The notes beneath the pieces are model-generated. The model was not told the origin of the DNA, did no database searches, and saw nothing but the letters and a program-made list of their open reading frames with translations. A DNA stretch of 64,000 nt from Deinococcus arboris. GTDB lineage: Bacteria; Deinococcota; Deinococci; Deinococcales; Deinococcaceae. The position numbers and the translations under genes were made by a program. Where the stretch lies: assembly GCF_009755355.1 (NCBI RefSeq), contig NZ_WQLB01000007.1, forward strand, positions 99,927-163,926, in the 5' to 3' direction. Position 1 is the first letter of the stretch; each line of letters opens with the position of its first letter. Positions 7,871 to 18,529 of this stretch are shown one piece after another.

Positions 7871-9028
7871 CTATCTAGCTCGCACTTTTTTATTTATTTT
7901 GAGTAGAACTGTTTGAATTTCTCTGGAATATGAGCTTATCGCCAACATGCACTGATTTTCGTACCAAGGCGGGAAGGCGATGGCTTCAGCTCTACTGAGT
8001 AGACCATAAGGAGGTCTATCCAAACTCTGCGCACACTCTTGAAATCTTATGGGCCAATCTCCCAGAATCCATGTCAAATTTTGAAGATTGGCATAGCGGA
8101 CTCTAACAGGCGAGCGCTCAAATTTTAAACGATTGGTTTCCACTAAAGACGTCGATGGAAAACCACTACGCTTTGAAACTTCTCTCCGAAAAGCCAGTGT
8201 TCTAGAATCATAGGTAAGCGCGCGCAAAAGATGACGACATGTGTCAAGGTAGCTACGTGTTTCTGCACAGAGCCCCCCTATGGCAATCCAACGCCCTTCC
8301 AAAGGAGCGAGGACGCTTTGTTGCCAGGAGATGAGCCGTGACACCTCACCTTCCAAAGCGATTTTGCCCAAACGACCATTGGATGGCTTTTGAGTTATGC
8401 CTGGTCCCCAGATTTCCAAGCGAAGTTGACGAGTTGGCAACGGATCGAAAGAGGTCCAAGCTAGGCTGCGATAATCAAGGGCACAGACCCCGCAATACGC
8501 GAGCGATTCTTGCTCGTGATGCGGAGCGCGGCTGTCGCAGGACAGCCGTTGATCCACTGGCGCCCCACAAGCCGGACAAGCGTCCAGGAGTAGACACCGG
8601 TGAAGGGGACAAACGGTCACCAGAGACATTCTCCAGATCTGACGGTAGTGAGGTACCGCGTCCTCAGCCAAACAGTCGGGGCAAAGTTGCTGACCATGCA
8701 TCGTGAAGCGCTGGCGGACTGGGTGCACAGGCATAAACCAGCGATAGGCTCCATGTCGCTGGCGTTTGCCGATGTAGCGCTCCATCAAAGGAGTCAAGGT
8801 CGTGCGGCGCACGACCTCAGGAGCAAGCCCCGTCCGCAGAGCCAATCCGTGGAGGAGCGGGGTGGGGAGGTGCTGGTCTAAATCAAGCGACGGATAATGC
8901 GTATCCGCGACACAAGCCGCGATCAGCCGCCCGAACGACGTGCCATTTTCAATCGCCAGTCGGGCCAGCCAGGAGGTCAGGATTTCTCCAGGTTCAGGAC
9001 GAGGCCGAGCGGGCAACAGCCCGCTCAT
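7871..9028 (-). CDS. tniQ: TniQ/TnsD-family target selector
   Basis: A 385-aa TniQ-family protein. In Tn7-like elements TniQ/TnsD binds the attachment site and recruits TnsC. The N-terminus has the typical EPGEILTSWLARLA block (~12-25). A zinc-binding section follows: CPDC (116-119), C140 and H143 in CPLH, CPAC (151-154), and a further YCGVC near 185. It is longer than minimal TniQ but shorter than Tn7 TnsD (508 aa). As the only TniQ of the element it is the best candidate for recognising comEC, by analogy with TnsD reading the conserved 3' end of glmS. The start overlaps the tnsC stop by 4 bases (ATGA). Confidence 0.92.
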   Translation of the reverse strand: MSGLLPARPRPEPGEILTSWLARLAIENGTSFGRLIAACVADTHYPSLDLDQHLPTPLLHGLALRTGLAPEVVRRTTLTPLMERYIGKRQRHGAYRWFMPVHPVRQRFTMHGQQLCPDCLAEDAVPHYRQIWRMSLVTVCPLHRCLLLDACPACGAPVDQRLSCDSRAPHHEQESLAYCGVCALDYRSLAWTSFDPLPTRQLRLEIWGPGITQKPSNGRLGKIALEGEVSRLISWQQSVLAPLEGRWIAIGGLCAETRSYLDTCRHLLRALTYDSRTLAFRREVSKRSGFPSTSLVETNRLKFERSPVRVRYANLQNLTWILGDWPIRFQECAQSLDRPPYGLLSRAEAIAFPPWYENQCMLAISSYSREIQTVLLKINKKVRAR

Positions 9029-9927
9029 CTCAGAAGTTTCTCCGCTGCCCCGCGGCGTTCTGACGGTGGCGGTCGCTTCAGCTCTTGAAGCAAGCTGAGG
9101 TCAATGCATTCCACTTTGCTTTGAATCGCTTTGCGGGCAGCAGCCTTGAGAGTCAATGCAAGCTCCCCCAGAAGCCCCTCAGACTGAAAGTGAAGGTAAT
9201 CTGCCGTTGCACGGCTGTGCAAACGCGAAGGGCGCTGCAGCGGCAAAGTCTGCTCATACCGTTTGATCAAGGTCCGCCAGGCATCATCATTGTTCCAGCG
9301 CGGCAGCGCCAACGGTTCGAAACGGTTACTCAGCTGATCGTCAACTTGCATCGCACGCAAGGCCGCCTGCGTGCCAACCGCGACCAGGGGCAGTTGCAGA
9401 CTGTTACTCAGATACCGCAGCGAGATCATGAATTGCCGATTGGCAGAGGTGCGTCCGGCCAAACCGTTGTGAATCTCATCGATAATCAGCAGCCTGGTTT
9501 CCGCCCGTTCCAGATGATGGAAGGCCAACTTGCGCTTTTTTTCCGAATGATCCTGAGGCCGATACGGAGCTTGAAAAACGTCCAGAAGCTCGTTATAGAA
9601 CTTGCCCTCGTCGGGCACCGCCGGGGTCTGCAGATAGACGACCGGCATCAAGGTACGTGCCAAATCGGGGTGATGGACGGCAGGAAAAAGGTGACGGAAG
9701 CGTTTGGCGATCTGCGTTTTTCCACTATTGGTCTCGCCGACAATCAGCAGATTCGGCATTCGGTCGACGCGAGTATGTTCCAACAGATAGGTCATGTGGG
9801 CCAAGAGTTCCTGAGCTCTGGGGTAACTCAACCAGCGGGCCGCTTCCAGGTGCTTCAGACGCACAGCGTCTGAAGCTCGCATGACTGGCACCACGCTCTC
9901 GTGCAGATGCGAAAACTCGGAACTCAT
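9025..9927 (-). CDS. tnsC: TnsC/TniB-like AAA+ transposition regulator
   Basis: A 300-aa AAA+ ATPase. The Walker A motif GETNSGKT (64-71) and Walker B LLIIDE (146-151) are intact, with the sensor region around VAVGTQAAL (~202-210). TnsC forms ATP-bound filaments on target DNA, links TniQ to the TnsAB transposase and gives target immunity. The length is closer to TniB/short TnsC (about 280-350 aa) than to Tn7 TnsC (555 aa). The gene overlaps tnsB and tniQ by 4 bases each. Confidence 0.93.
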   Translation of the reverse strand: MSSEFSHLHESVVPVMRASDAVRLKHLEAARWLSYPRAQELLAHMTYLLEHTRVDRMPNLLIVGETNSGKTQIAKRFRHLFPAVHHPDLARTLMPVVYLQTPAVPDEGKFYNELLDVFQAPYRPQDHSEKKRKLAFHHLERAETRLLIIDEIHNGLAGRTSANRQFMISLRYLSNSLQLPLVAVGTQAALRAMQVDDQLSNRFEPLALPRWNNDDAWRTLIKRYEQTLPLQRPSRLHSRATADYLHFQSEGLLGELALTLKAAARKAIQSKVECIDLSLLQELKRPPPSERRGAAEKLLR

Positions 9928-11834
9928 CCGAAGACCACCTCAACATCATCGAAGCCTTCAAGTTCAGGCAAGTCTTCGTCCATAGAGGAGGAGGGCTGCA
10001 CCAGAGGTTGTCCAATCTCGACCTCCTGATGGACAGGTGTATGGGTGGCGCGGCGCTGTTGGTGACGACGCTGCCGTTTGGTCGCTTGTTTCGCTGCAGC
10101 TTCCATCCGGCGCAACTCCGCATAGGCCGCGAAGATCGTGTCCTCATCCACCTGCGCTTTCCCCTCCTCGCGCACCCGCTGGGTCGCCGCTCGCAGTTCC
10201 CACAAACTCACCTGTGCTGGGCGACTGGAATCCCGAAAAGGAATCGGAAAATACTGTTGCAGCTCTGGATCATAGAAATAGATGGTGCTCATATCACGAG
10301 GGTCGTATCGACTCAAAAATTTTCGCTTTCGTTGAGGATAACCGGGATCAGACGCATCAATCCAGGGTTTCAAGACATCCGCAAAGTAGTGAATGTGTTT
10401 GTAGAGAATGCCGTAGTTTTGGATAGTGTGCTCGAAAAACGGGAGAAAGTCATATTTGAGGCGCGCCAGATCAACGTTCGGAAGCACCAATCCAAGCCCC
10501 GGACGGCTGGATGTGCCGAGCACATCCAGCTCGTAGCGTTTAAGTGGAGTGGTCTGGATCCCCTGGTGGAAGCGTTCGTGATACACGCGGGTGATCTGGG
10601 TCAACAGCACCTGTTCAAATTCTGCCAAGGTAAAGGCAGCCTGAGCCTCGGAGCGGTATTCACCCCGGTCTTTCGGGTGATGAAAGGTCGTGCCCGGTAG
10701 CTCGTGGATCAGCGTGGCAAGCGTATCCATCATGCGCTCGATGTGACCGCCCATATGCGGCTGTCCTTTGGGACGGTACTGAATATCGATCCCGTACTGC
10801 TGGCAAGCCCGTTCCAACATTTGACCGTGAAACTCTTTGGCGTTGTCCAAGTGGATGGTGCGAGGTAACCCTTGGATCGGCCATTTAGCATCAAGGCCAT
10901 GTTTCGCCAGCAAACCTGATTTTGGAAGAATCACGCTGAGCAGACAGAGCCCGACGGAGAGTGCACTTGGGGCATCGAAAGACAGCCAGTAGCCAGCAAC
11001 AAGCCGAGTACGTAAGTCCAACGCCAAGGTCAGCCAGGGACGGCCGAGTGGGAGCCGGTGGTGATAATCAACCAAGATGACATCAAGTTTGGTGTGGTCA
11101 ATTTGGATCACCGACAGCGGGTAATCAGCGCCGGGAAACTCCGCGACATGTGGGCGAAAACGGTTCTCTGCTGTTTTCTTCCCGAGACGCTTGGCAACTT
11201 GCACGTACTGGGTCCGCTCCGCAATGCGGTTGCGGACAGTGTTGTAGTGAGGCGCTTCTAGACCACGTTCACGGCACAGCCGCATCACTTCCAGACAGGT
11301 ACTCTGAATGCTCCGCCGTTGAGGGGTGAGGTAAAACTGATTGATAACCTCCTGCACCACAGATTCCACGCCTTCGGGCAGCTTATAGCTGCCCTTGTCT
11401 TTTCGTGTTTTGGGCATCAAGCTACTAAGCTGCCTACTCGCCTGATATAAAGCCATCCAGCGATATAAGGTGGCTGCATGTAAATCGAACTCTGCTGCCC
11501 TCTCTTCAATTAAGAAGCGGGTTCGCTCATATGGGTGACGTTCTAGCAGAGGACGAATAATCTCAAAGCGGCGTTGAGCTGTCGTCCAATCTTCATCTGG
11601 CACAGTCAAAAGATCTGGCATGTTCCCTGGGCCACTCGTGGCCTCGACTGCTGGCTGGATTGCACTCAAAGGAACACGCTCAACGGTGCCTGTAATCAGA
11701 TGCCGTAAGAGCACGGTTTCAACATCCAATACCTGCACCACAGCGTAGCGCTGCCGGCGATGCTCAATAATCTGCCCGTTGAGCAAATGAATATTGCGCG
11801 GAACCTCAGCTGAAGATTCTTTGTCAGGGGTCAC
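9924..11834 (-). CDS. tnsB: TnsB-type DDE transposase
   Basis: A 636-aa DDE/RNase H-fold transposase that binds the ends and joins 3' strands to the target. The catalytic residues are visible: D246 in QIDHT, D330 in HLDNAKEF and E366 in GGHIER. N-terminal helix-turn-helix domains (~75-205) should bind the TGCGAC boxes found at both ends. A Mu-type beta-barrel follows the catalytic core (~440-560), and the basic C-terminal tail (TKRQRRHQQRR and beyond) probably contacts TnsC. The length is normal for TnsB (~600-700). It has ATGA overlaps with tnsA and tnsC. Confidence 0.95.
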   Translation of the reverse strand: MTPDKESSAEVPRNIHLLNGQIIEHRRQRYAVVQVLDVETVLLRHLITGTVERVPLSAIQPAVEATSGPGNMPDLLTVPDEDWTTAQRRFEIIRPLLERHPYERTRFLIEERAAEFDLHAATLYRWMALYQASRQLSSLMPKTRKDKGSYKLPEGVESVVQEVINQFYLTPQRRSIQSTCLEVMRLCRERGLEAPHYNTVRNRIAERTQYVQVAKRLGKKTAENRFRPHVAEFPGADYPLSVIQIDHTKLDVILVDYHHRLPLGRPWLTLALDLRTRLVAGYWLSFDAPSALSVGLCLLSVILPKSGLLAKHGLDAKWPIQGLPRTIHLDNAKEFHGQMLERACQQYGIDIQYRPKGQPHMGGHIERMMDTLATLIHELPGTTFHHPKDRGEYRSEAQAAFTLAEFEQVLLTQITRVYHERFHQGIQTTPLKRYELDVLGTSSRPGLGLVLPNVDLARLKYDFLPFFEHTIQNYGILYKHIHYFADVLKPWIDASDPGYPQRKRKFLSRYDPRDMSTIYFYDPELQQYFPIPFRDSSRPAQVSLWELRAATQRVREEGKAQVDEDTIFAAYAELRRMEAAAKQATKRQRRHQQRRATHTPVHQEVEIGQPLVQPSSSMDEDLPELEGFDDVEVVFG

Positions 11835-12490
11835 AGTCCACCCTCCTGCCCATTGACTGGCCAGATGCAGCTCTGCATAGTGAGCGGCTCATTGAGATCA
11901 ACGGCAATCTGCCGGATGGCAACCAAATGCCAGAGAAGAGGGATTAACTGCATTTGCCGCTCAGAGAGCGGCGTGATCGCGCTCAGCAGTGTGTACGGAT
12001 CGGTCAGACGCAGCTCCCTCAAGGCCCGGAGAATGATCTCTGGAGGAGGTGCGGCGGCCGACAAAACGAGATAGCGCTTGAGGAATTTGATGTTATCAAG
12101 CAGTGGGAGTCGAATCTCACGCTCGGTGAACACGTGGAAAGTCCAGCCATATTCAGTGGCATACCGCTTTGCAGCCGCAAATTTAGCTGCATAGGCCGCA
12201 TAATTCTCTTGCAGATCGGCCTGATATTTAATTTCAACCAACAGTGAGGGGCAATGCCCCTCACTGAAAGTGACTAAGAAGTCAGGGGTGTAGTACCGCG
12301 TGGTTGTGCCATCGCGATACTCGATACGCACAGGCTGAGCTTCGATTCGCTTCACTGTGGTGTCCCATTGGGTGAGCAGCACAAAGTCCGTCTCCAGGGT
12401 GGATTCGGTGCGCACTGGATGCATGCCAGAAGGAACTGCGACCTTACCCGTGACACTTCGGTGGTGAATCGGAATTCGACGTACTGCCAT
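11831..12490 (-). CDS. tnsA: TnsA-type endonuclease
   Basis: A 219-aa restriction-endonuclease-fold protein that cuts the non-transferred (5') strands, giving cut-and-paste movement. The catalytic set is present: Glu in RTESTLETDF (29/33), D70 in YYTPDFLV, and E86 and K88 in LLVEIKY. The second half is the helical domain that contacts TnsC in Tn7. It is shorter than Tn7 TnsA (273 aa). It is the first gene of the tns operon: GGAGG lies 6 bases before the ATG, and the innermost TnsB-like box is about 20 bp upstream, suggesting autoregulation. Confidence 0.93.
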   Translation of the reverse strand: MAVRRIPIHHRSVTGKVAVPSGMHPVRTESTLETDFVLLTQWDTTVKRIEAQPVRIEYRDGTTTRYYTPDFLVTFSEGHCPSLLVEIKYQADLQENYAAYAAKFAAAKRYATEYGWTFHVFTEREIRLPLLDNIKFLKRYLVLSAAAPPPEIILRALRELRLTDPYTLLSAITPLSERQMQLIPLLWHLVAIRQIAVDLNEPLTMQSCIWPVNGQEGGL

Positions 12491-12509
12491 AGAGCCTCCA
12501 AAAGCTCAA

Positions 12510-12622
12510 CAGTCGCAAATAAAGACGTAAGTCAGCTAGATTCCGCCGCTATCTGTCGCAAAGAAGCGTAGATCAACCCCTATTTTGCCTACCCATAGTC
12601 GCAAACAGCCATGTGATTGTCA
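12510..12622. repeat. Transposon right end with three TnsB-like boxes
   Basis: Read inward from the tip (TGACAATC), the box TTTGCGAC occurs three times. The core GTCGCA on the + strand is at 12598-12603, 12555-12560 and 12512-12517. The spacing is exactly 43 bp both times, about four helical turns. These are inferred TnsB sites. The innermost box lies only ~20 bp upstream of the tnsA start codon, so TnsB binding could also repress the tns operon. Confidence 0.8.
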
Positions 12623-12627
12623 TCGAA
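12623..12627. repeat. Target-site duplication, right copy
   Basis: TCGAA directly after the terminal GTCA of the element, matching 1633-1637. A 5-bp duplication is the hallmark of Tn7-family insertion. Confidence 0.9.
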
Positions 12628-13149
12628 GGGGTGCCGGCCGTGCTGCGCGCCCTGCCGGTGGGCGAGCTGTGGATTGGGCATAACAAACGCGGCGACCCCG
12701 TGCTGGACGCCGTACTGGCCGAAGCCCAGGCCCAGGGCGTCCCCGTGCGCGAGGTGCGGCGCGGGGACCGCGTGCAGGCGGCGGGCGCGGCCCTGACGGT
12801 GCTGTGGCCAGCCGGGCAGCGCTGGCACCCCGAGGACAATGAGAACAGCGTGGCCCTGACCCTGGAATCGGGCGCCTGGCGCGCGGCGTTTCTGGGCGAT
12901 CTGGACCAGCAGGGCGAGGTGCTGGCCAGCCCCGGCAACCTGAATGTCCTCAAAGCGGCCCACCACGGCAGCCGCTACTCCACTGGCGAGGCGCTGCTGG
13001 CCCAGGCCACCCCCGCCGACACCGTGCTGAGCGTGGGACGCAACACCTACGGTCATCCTCACCCCGATGTGCTGGCGCGGCTGGCACAAGCCCAGTCCAG
13101 GGTGTGGCGCACCGATCAGGTGGGGACCATTCGGTGGGCGATTCCGTAA
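12623..13149 (+). pseudogene. comEC: comEC 3' part (metallo-beta-lactamase-like domain remainder)
   Basis: Continuation of the gene at 1-1643 after the transposon, in frame from the target duplication ([12 protein letters not shown]...). It carries the rest of the MBL-like domain: the [10 protein letters not shown] strand, the [10 protein letters not shown] motif and the final GHPHPDVL motif, ending IRWAIP. A GTG at 12613 inside the transposon end could start a 178-aa fragment, but that fragment lacks the HxDxDH-type half of the metal site. No sign of decay (no stops or frameshifts) is seen in either half, so the insertion looks recent or reversible by precise excision. Confidence 0.93.
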
Positions 13150-13168
13150 GGCGGAAAGGAAGAACCGA

Positions 13169-13618
13169 TTAGAAGAGAGAGCGCAGGCCATCCCGGCCGT
13201 CGACCAGTTCCGTGAAGCGGGCAGCGCCGTGCAGGTGGGCATCAAGAACACTGGGGAGCCACGGCAGCACATCGGGGGGCAGGCGGTCTGGGGCAAACCA
13301 GGCCACCTCAGAGGTTTTGTCCAGAGGTCGCGCTTCCCCTTCCCAGGTCCGGGCCAGGAAAAACACGTCCAGGCCCTGCGTACTGTCCAGGTCGTAGCGG
13401 CAGGCGCCCAGGCAGGTCAGGTCGTCTGGATGAACGACCAGGTCCACCTCTTCCAGTGTCTCGCGGGCCGCCGTCTGGGCCAGACTCTCGCCCCGTTCCA
13501 CGCGCCCGCCCGGCAGCCCCCAGAGGCCGTGGGCATACGAGGACCCGTCGCGGCGGCCCAGCAGGAGGCGCCCGGCCCCGTCCTGCACCGCCAGCCACGC
13601 CACCAGTTGAAAGCTCAT
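13169..13618 (-). CDS. Nudix hydrolase, second of a tandem pair
   Basis: A 149-aa Nudix-fold protein. The Nudix box begins at GGRVERGESLAQTAARETLEE, but the conserved Gly after the final EE-x is replaced by Asp (EEVDLV), a change from the GX5EX7REUXEEXGU consensus; the metal-binding Glu residues remain. The substrate is unknown; such proteins hydrolyse nucleoside diphosphate derivatives. The start at 13618 is chosen because it overlaps the stop of the upstream paralogue (ATGA) and matches that paralogue's N-terminus (LVAWLAVQD). The sequence is closely similar throughout to the neighbouring gene, so it is a recent tandem duplicate. Deinococci typically have many Nudix genes. Confidence 0.88.
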   Translation of the reverse strand: MSFQLVAWLAVQDGAGRLLLGRRDGSSYAHGLWGLPGGRVERGESLAQTAARETLEEVDLVVHPDDLTCLGACRYDLDSTQGLDVFFLARTWEGEARPLDKTSEVAWFAPDRLPPDVLPWLPSVLDAHLHGAARFTELVDGRDGLRSLF

Positions 13619-14073
13619 GCCAGGCCGCCCAGCGCGCGCACCTGGCGCACGTCCCGCAACTGCTCTGTAACGGGCACGCCCCGCGCCAGGTGGGCCTCCA
13701 GAACGGCAGGCAGCCAGGGCAGGCACTCCGCCGGGAGCGCCGACGGCAGGACCCAGGCAACGGCCGAGGTCTTGTGCAGCGGCTGCGGCTCACCTGTCCA
13801 CTGGCGGGCCAGAAAGAGAAAATCGGTGCCCTGCGCGCCGTCCACCTCGTAACGGCGCACGCCCAGGACCGACAGGGCCTGCGGGTGCAGCATCAGCCCG
13901 GTTTCTTCCCAGACCTCGCGCGCCGCCGCTTCGGGGAGGCCCTCGCCCGCCTTAACCTGTCCACCCGGCAGCCCCCACAGCCCGTGCCCGTACGCTGACC
14001 CGTCTCGCCGCCCCAGCAGCACGCGGCCCTGGGCGTCTTGAAGCACTGTCCACACCAGCAGATTGCGCACCAT
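13615..14073 (-). CDS. Nudix hydrolase, first of a tandem pair
   Basis: A 152-aa Nudix hydrolase with a canonical box, GGQVKAGEGL...REVWEETG (~37-59), preceded by the shared LLGRRDGSAYGHGLWGLP segment. It is probably co-transcribed with the paralogue at 13169-13618, whose start overlaps its stop. No promoter is assigned; the divergent gene at 14123 starts only 49 bp away. The substrate cannot be predicted. Confidence 0.9.
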   Translation of the reverse strand: MVRNLLVWTVLQDAQGRVLLGRRDGSAYGHGLWGLPGGQVKAGEGLPEAAAREVWEETGLMLHPQALSVLGVRRYEVDGAQGTDFLFLARQWTGEPQPLHKTSAVAWVLPSALPAECLPWLPAVLEAHLARGVPVTEQLRDVRQVRALGGLA

Positions 14074-14122
14074 GCCTCAGGGTGACACGCCAGACGCGCC
14101 CTTCTGGCCTAGCATCAGGGCA

Positions 14123-14581
14123 ATGAGCTGCATCCTGCGCGTCTATGGCCACTTTGATGTGACCGCTTTTCTGGCCGGAACCGCGTTTGCCCCACATTGG
14201 GTGTGGCGGGCAGGCGACCTGCTGGGGCGACCGCCACGCCCGGTCGGTGACTCCGGCTTTCTGCTGGCAACCAGTCAGGCCGAATTTGACCAGCCAGGCC
14301 AACAAATTGAGGACACCATCCTTTTTCTGGAGACGCACAACGCCAGCCTGCTGGCCATGCACCAGCGGCTGACAGCCACAGACCCCACGCTGAACCACAG
14401 CGACATGGAACTGGACTTTGGGATTGAGGACCGCGTTGGCACACCCGATGAGCAAGGCCGTGAGATTGTCCTCCAGGGCGACTATTTTCCATCTCAGTTG
14501 ATTCGGCTGGCGGGGCAGCTTGGACTCAGCCTGACGGTATCCCGGTATCCCCGTACGCTTCCAGAGGACACTGAATCCTGA
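14123..14581 (+). CDS. DUF4279-like protein
   Basis: A 152-aa soluble protein of unknown function. The N-terminal pattern (CILRVYGHFDVTAFLAGT, then HWVWRAGD) and the later GIEDRVGTP/FPSQLIRLAGQLGLSL segments resemble DUF4279 proteins, which are small and often linked to polymorphic toxin immunity in other bacteria. There is no toxin partner here. The ATG at 14123 is preferred to an upstream frame opening at 14063 because family members begin close to the CxLR strand. The TPP riboswitch follows directly. Confidence 0.65.
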   Translation: MSCILRVYGHFDVTAFLAGTAFAPHWVWRAGDLLGRPPRPVGDSGFLLATSQAEFDQPGQQIEDTILFLETHNASLLAMHQRLTATDPTLNHSDMELDFGIEDRVGTPDEQGREIVLQGDYFPSQLIRLAGQLGLSLTVSRYPRTLPEDTES

Positions 14582-14607
14582 GTTCTGCGCTATTCTTGCG
14601 GATGCGT

Positions 14608-14690
14608 CACCGGGGGTGCCGAACCAGAGCAGGTTTGGCTGAGACTTACCCCAGGAACCTGATCCGGGTCATTCCGGCGGAGGGAGCGTG
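14608..14690 (+). promoter_or_regulatory. TPP riboswitch (THI element)
   Basis: The classic conserved blocks are in order: GGGGGTGCC (14612-14620), GGCTGAGA (14637-14644), ACCTGATCCGGGT (14658-14670) and the closing CCGGCGGAGGGA (14674-14685). It senses thiamine pyrophosphate and here precedes thiB, so TPP should shut off thiamine uptake. The expression platform is the hairpin at 14729-14755. Confidence 0.95.
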
Positions 14691-14728
14691 ACTGGCCCCG
14701 CCATGCATGCTGGCGGCGGCCCCCGCTT

Positions 14729-14755
14729 CCCCTCGTGACGCGAGGGGACTTTTTT
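14729..14755 (+). terminator. Riboswitch expression platform: terminator and SD-masking hairpin
   Basis: A 7-bp perfect stem, CCCCTCG/CGAGGGG, with a 5-nt loop, followed by ACTTTTTT that runs straight into the thiB ATG. It looks like an intrinsic terminator. Its 3' arm GAGGGG is also the only Shine-Dalgarno of thiB (about 8 bases before the ATG), so one hairpin could block transcription, translation, or both. Confidence 0.75.
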
Positions 14756-15784
<1,029 letters not shown>

Positions 15785-16322
15785 GGCAGAAGGGTAGAGG
15801 TGAGATGGGCGGGGTCGTCGCTTGCCCCACCCCCCGAAGGGGCAGGGGGGAGCAACGTTGGCACTGGGCAAGGGTTGACTGGCGTGGCGGGGAGACCAAG
15901 TCTTTCTGCGCTGTAGACGCCGTGGCGCTCCTACCGCCCATCGCCTCACGCCCGCGCGCTGCGCGCACGACGGCTTCCGTTGCTGGTCCTGTGGTGGTGG
16001 CAGGTGAGGACGCTTAGGGCGCGAGGTTCTACTGTTGAAAGGCGCTCCAGCAGCTTCGTTTTCAAAGTCGAACCTCTGGGCCGCACCAAGACCCCTTGCC
16101 CCGTTTCTGCCCAGGGCCAGACGAGGCCAGACACATGACCGAGTTGAGCAGACCCACCAACTTCAGTAGCCACTCTTGCCGAGCGCAGCGCTGCTCGCCC
16201 TGTCATCAGGTTCCAGGCGCATCAGTCACACCAGCGGCAACGCGCAGGGCGGCCTGCGCGGCGAAGTCGTCTCCCTTTGGGGGCTGGGGAGTGGGGCACA
16301 CGCACAGAGCAACTGGCTGCCT
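15785..16322. other. Gene-free gap between thiB and thiP
   Basis: No convincing gene. It contains a C/G-rich inverted repeat without a T tract (TTGCCCC...GGGGCA, about 15819-15846) and no recognisable copy of the dispersed repeat family. Open frames here lack start signals and protein-like composition. Confidence 0.5.
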
Positions 16323-17860
<1,538 letters not shown>

Positions 17861-17864
<4 letters not shown>

Positions 17865-18529
17865 GAGACTCAGGCATGAGTGACCCGCTGACTGAACGGC
17901 TACGCACCTTTATTCAGGCTGAGGGCATTGCCATTGACAAGTGCTTCCAACTGCATCCCAGTGGCGTTCATTCGGTAGTGAACTGTGTGTTCAGCGCTCA
18001 GGCCAGATTTGATGCCGTGGTAATCCCCATGTTGAACCGGCTGAATGAACGTCTGCCGGATACGCCAGCACTGACTTTTCAGGAGTTTGTGACCGATGTG
18101 GACGACCTGGGCCCAGAACGCTACGCCGCCGAAGTTTTGAACCGGCAGAAGCTGGCCAGGCGGCCAAAGGTTGAAGTGGCACGGGATGTGGCCGTGTTCC
18201 TCAGCGAAAGGCGCGTGTCCACGCGAGCAGACTTTGAAGCCTTGACCGATGAAAAGGCGGAGCAACTGGTGCTGATTGACCTCGTATGCAAGGTTAAGGG
18301 GATTGGCCCAACGCTGGCCCATTACCTGACGTGGCTCATGGGCCGCGAGCAGCATGTCAAGGTGGATAGCCTGCTCACCCGACTGTTTAGACGACTGGAG
18401 CCCACAGCACAGAAGACTGAGCTTGTGACTGCCATTCGGGCTATCGCCGCCGAGATGAACACCACCCCTGCCCGCCTGGATAACGCCCTGTGGCGCTATG
18501 AAAGTCAGAGAGGAAGATCTCAATTGTGA
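17861..18529 (+). CDS. HhH-GPD-like DNA glycosylase-related protein
   Basis: A 222-aa protein with the central features of the endonuclease III fold: a helix-hairpin-helix [17 protein letters not shown] (~143-159) followed by an Asp in VKVDSL (~166), where the catalytic Asp of HhH-GPD enzymes sits. No Fe-S Cys cluster is seen. It could be a base-excision glycosylase or a non-catalytic relative. It is inserted between thiP and thiQ with 4-base and 3-base overlaps, so it must be co-expressed with thiamine uptake; a functional link is unknown. ATG at 17876 (MSDPL) is an alternative start. Confidence 0.75.

Larger units (their letters stand above)
1638..12622. mobile_element. Tn7-like transposon inserted in comEC
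   Basis: The element of 10,985 bp starts TGTTAATC and ends GATTGTCA. It is flanked by the direct repeat TCGAA (1633-1637 and 12623-12627), as expected for Tn7-type 5-bp staggered insertion. Removing the element plus one repeat restores an uninterrupted ComEC frame reading HIEGVPAV. Core genes tnsA, tnsB, tnsC and tniQ occupy the right third and point leftward. Cargo genes (ASCH, 207-aa unknown, QueC-like, XRE-ImmA, PIN) follow in the same direction. A 609-aa gene at the left end points inward. TnsA implies cut-and-paste transposition rather than cointegrate formation. Base composition is visibly lower in GC than both flanks, most strongly between 2000 and 2900. No Cas genes or CRISPR repeats are seen, so it is not a CRISPR-associated transposon. 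Confidence 0.95.

Noticed and set aside
1638..12622. CRISPR-associated Tn7-like transposon
   Set aside because: No Cas genes, no CRISPR repeats, and a full-size TniQ with zinc fingers; nothing supports RNA-guided targeting.
15785..16322. Extended N-terminus of thiP or a small gene
   Set aside because: No start signals or protein-like composition; the membrane protein begins at 16323.
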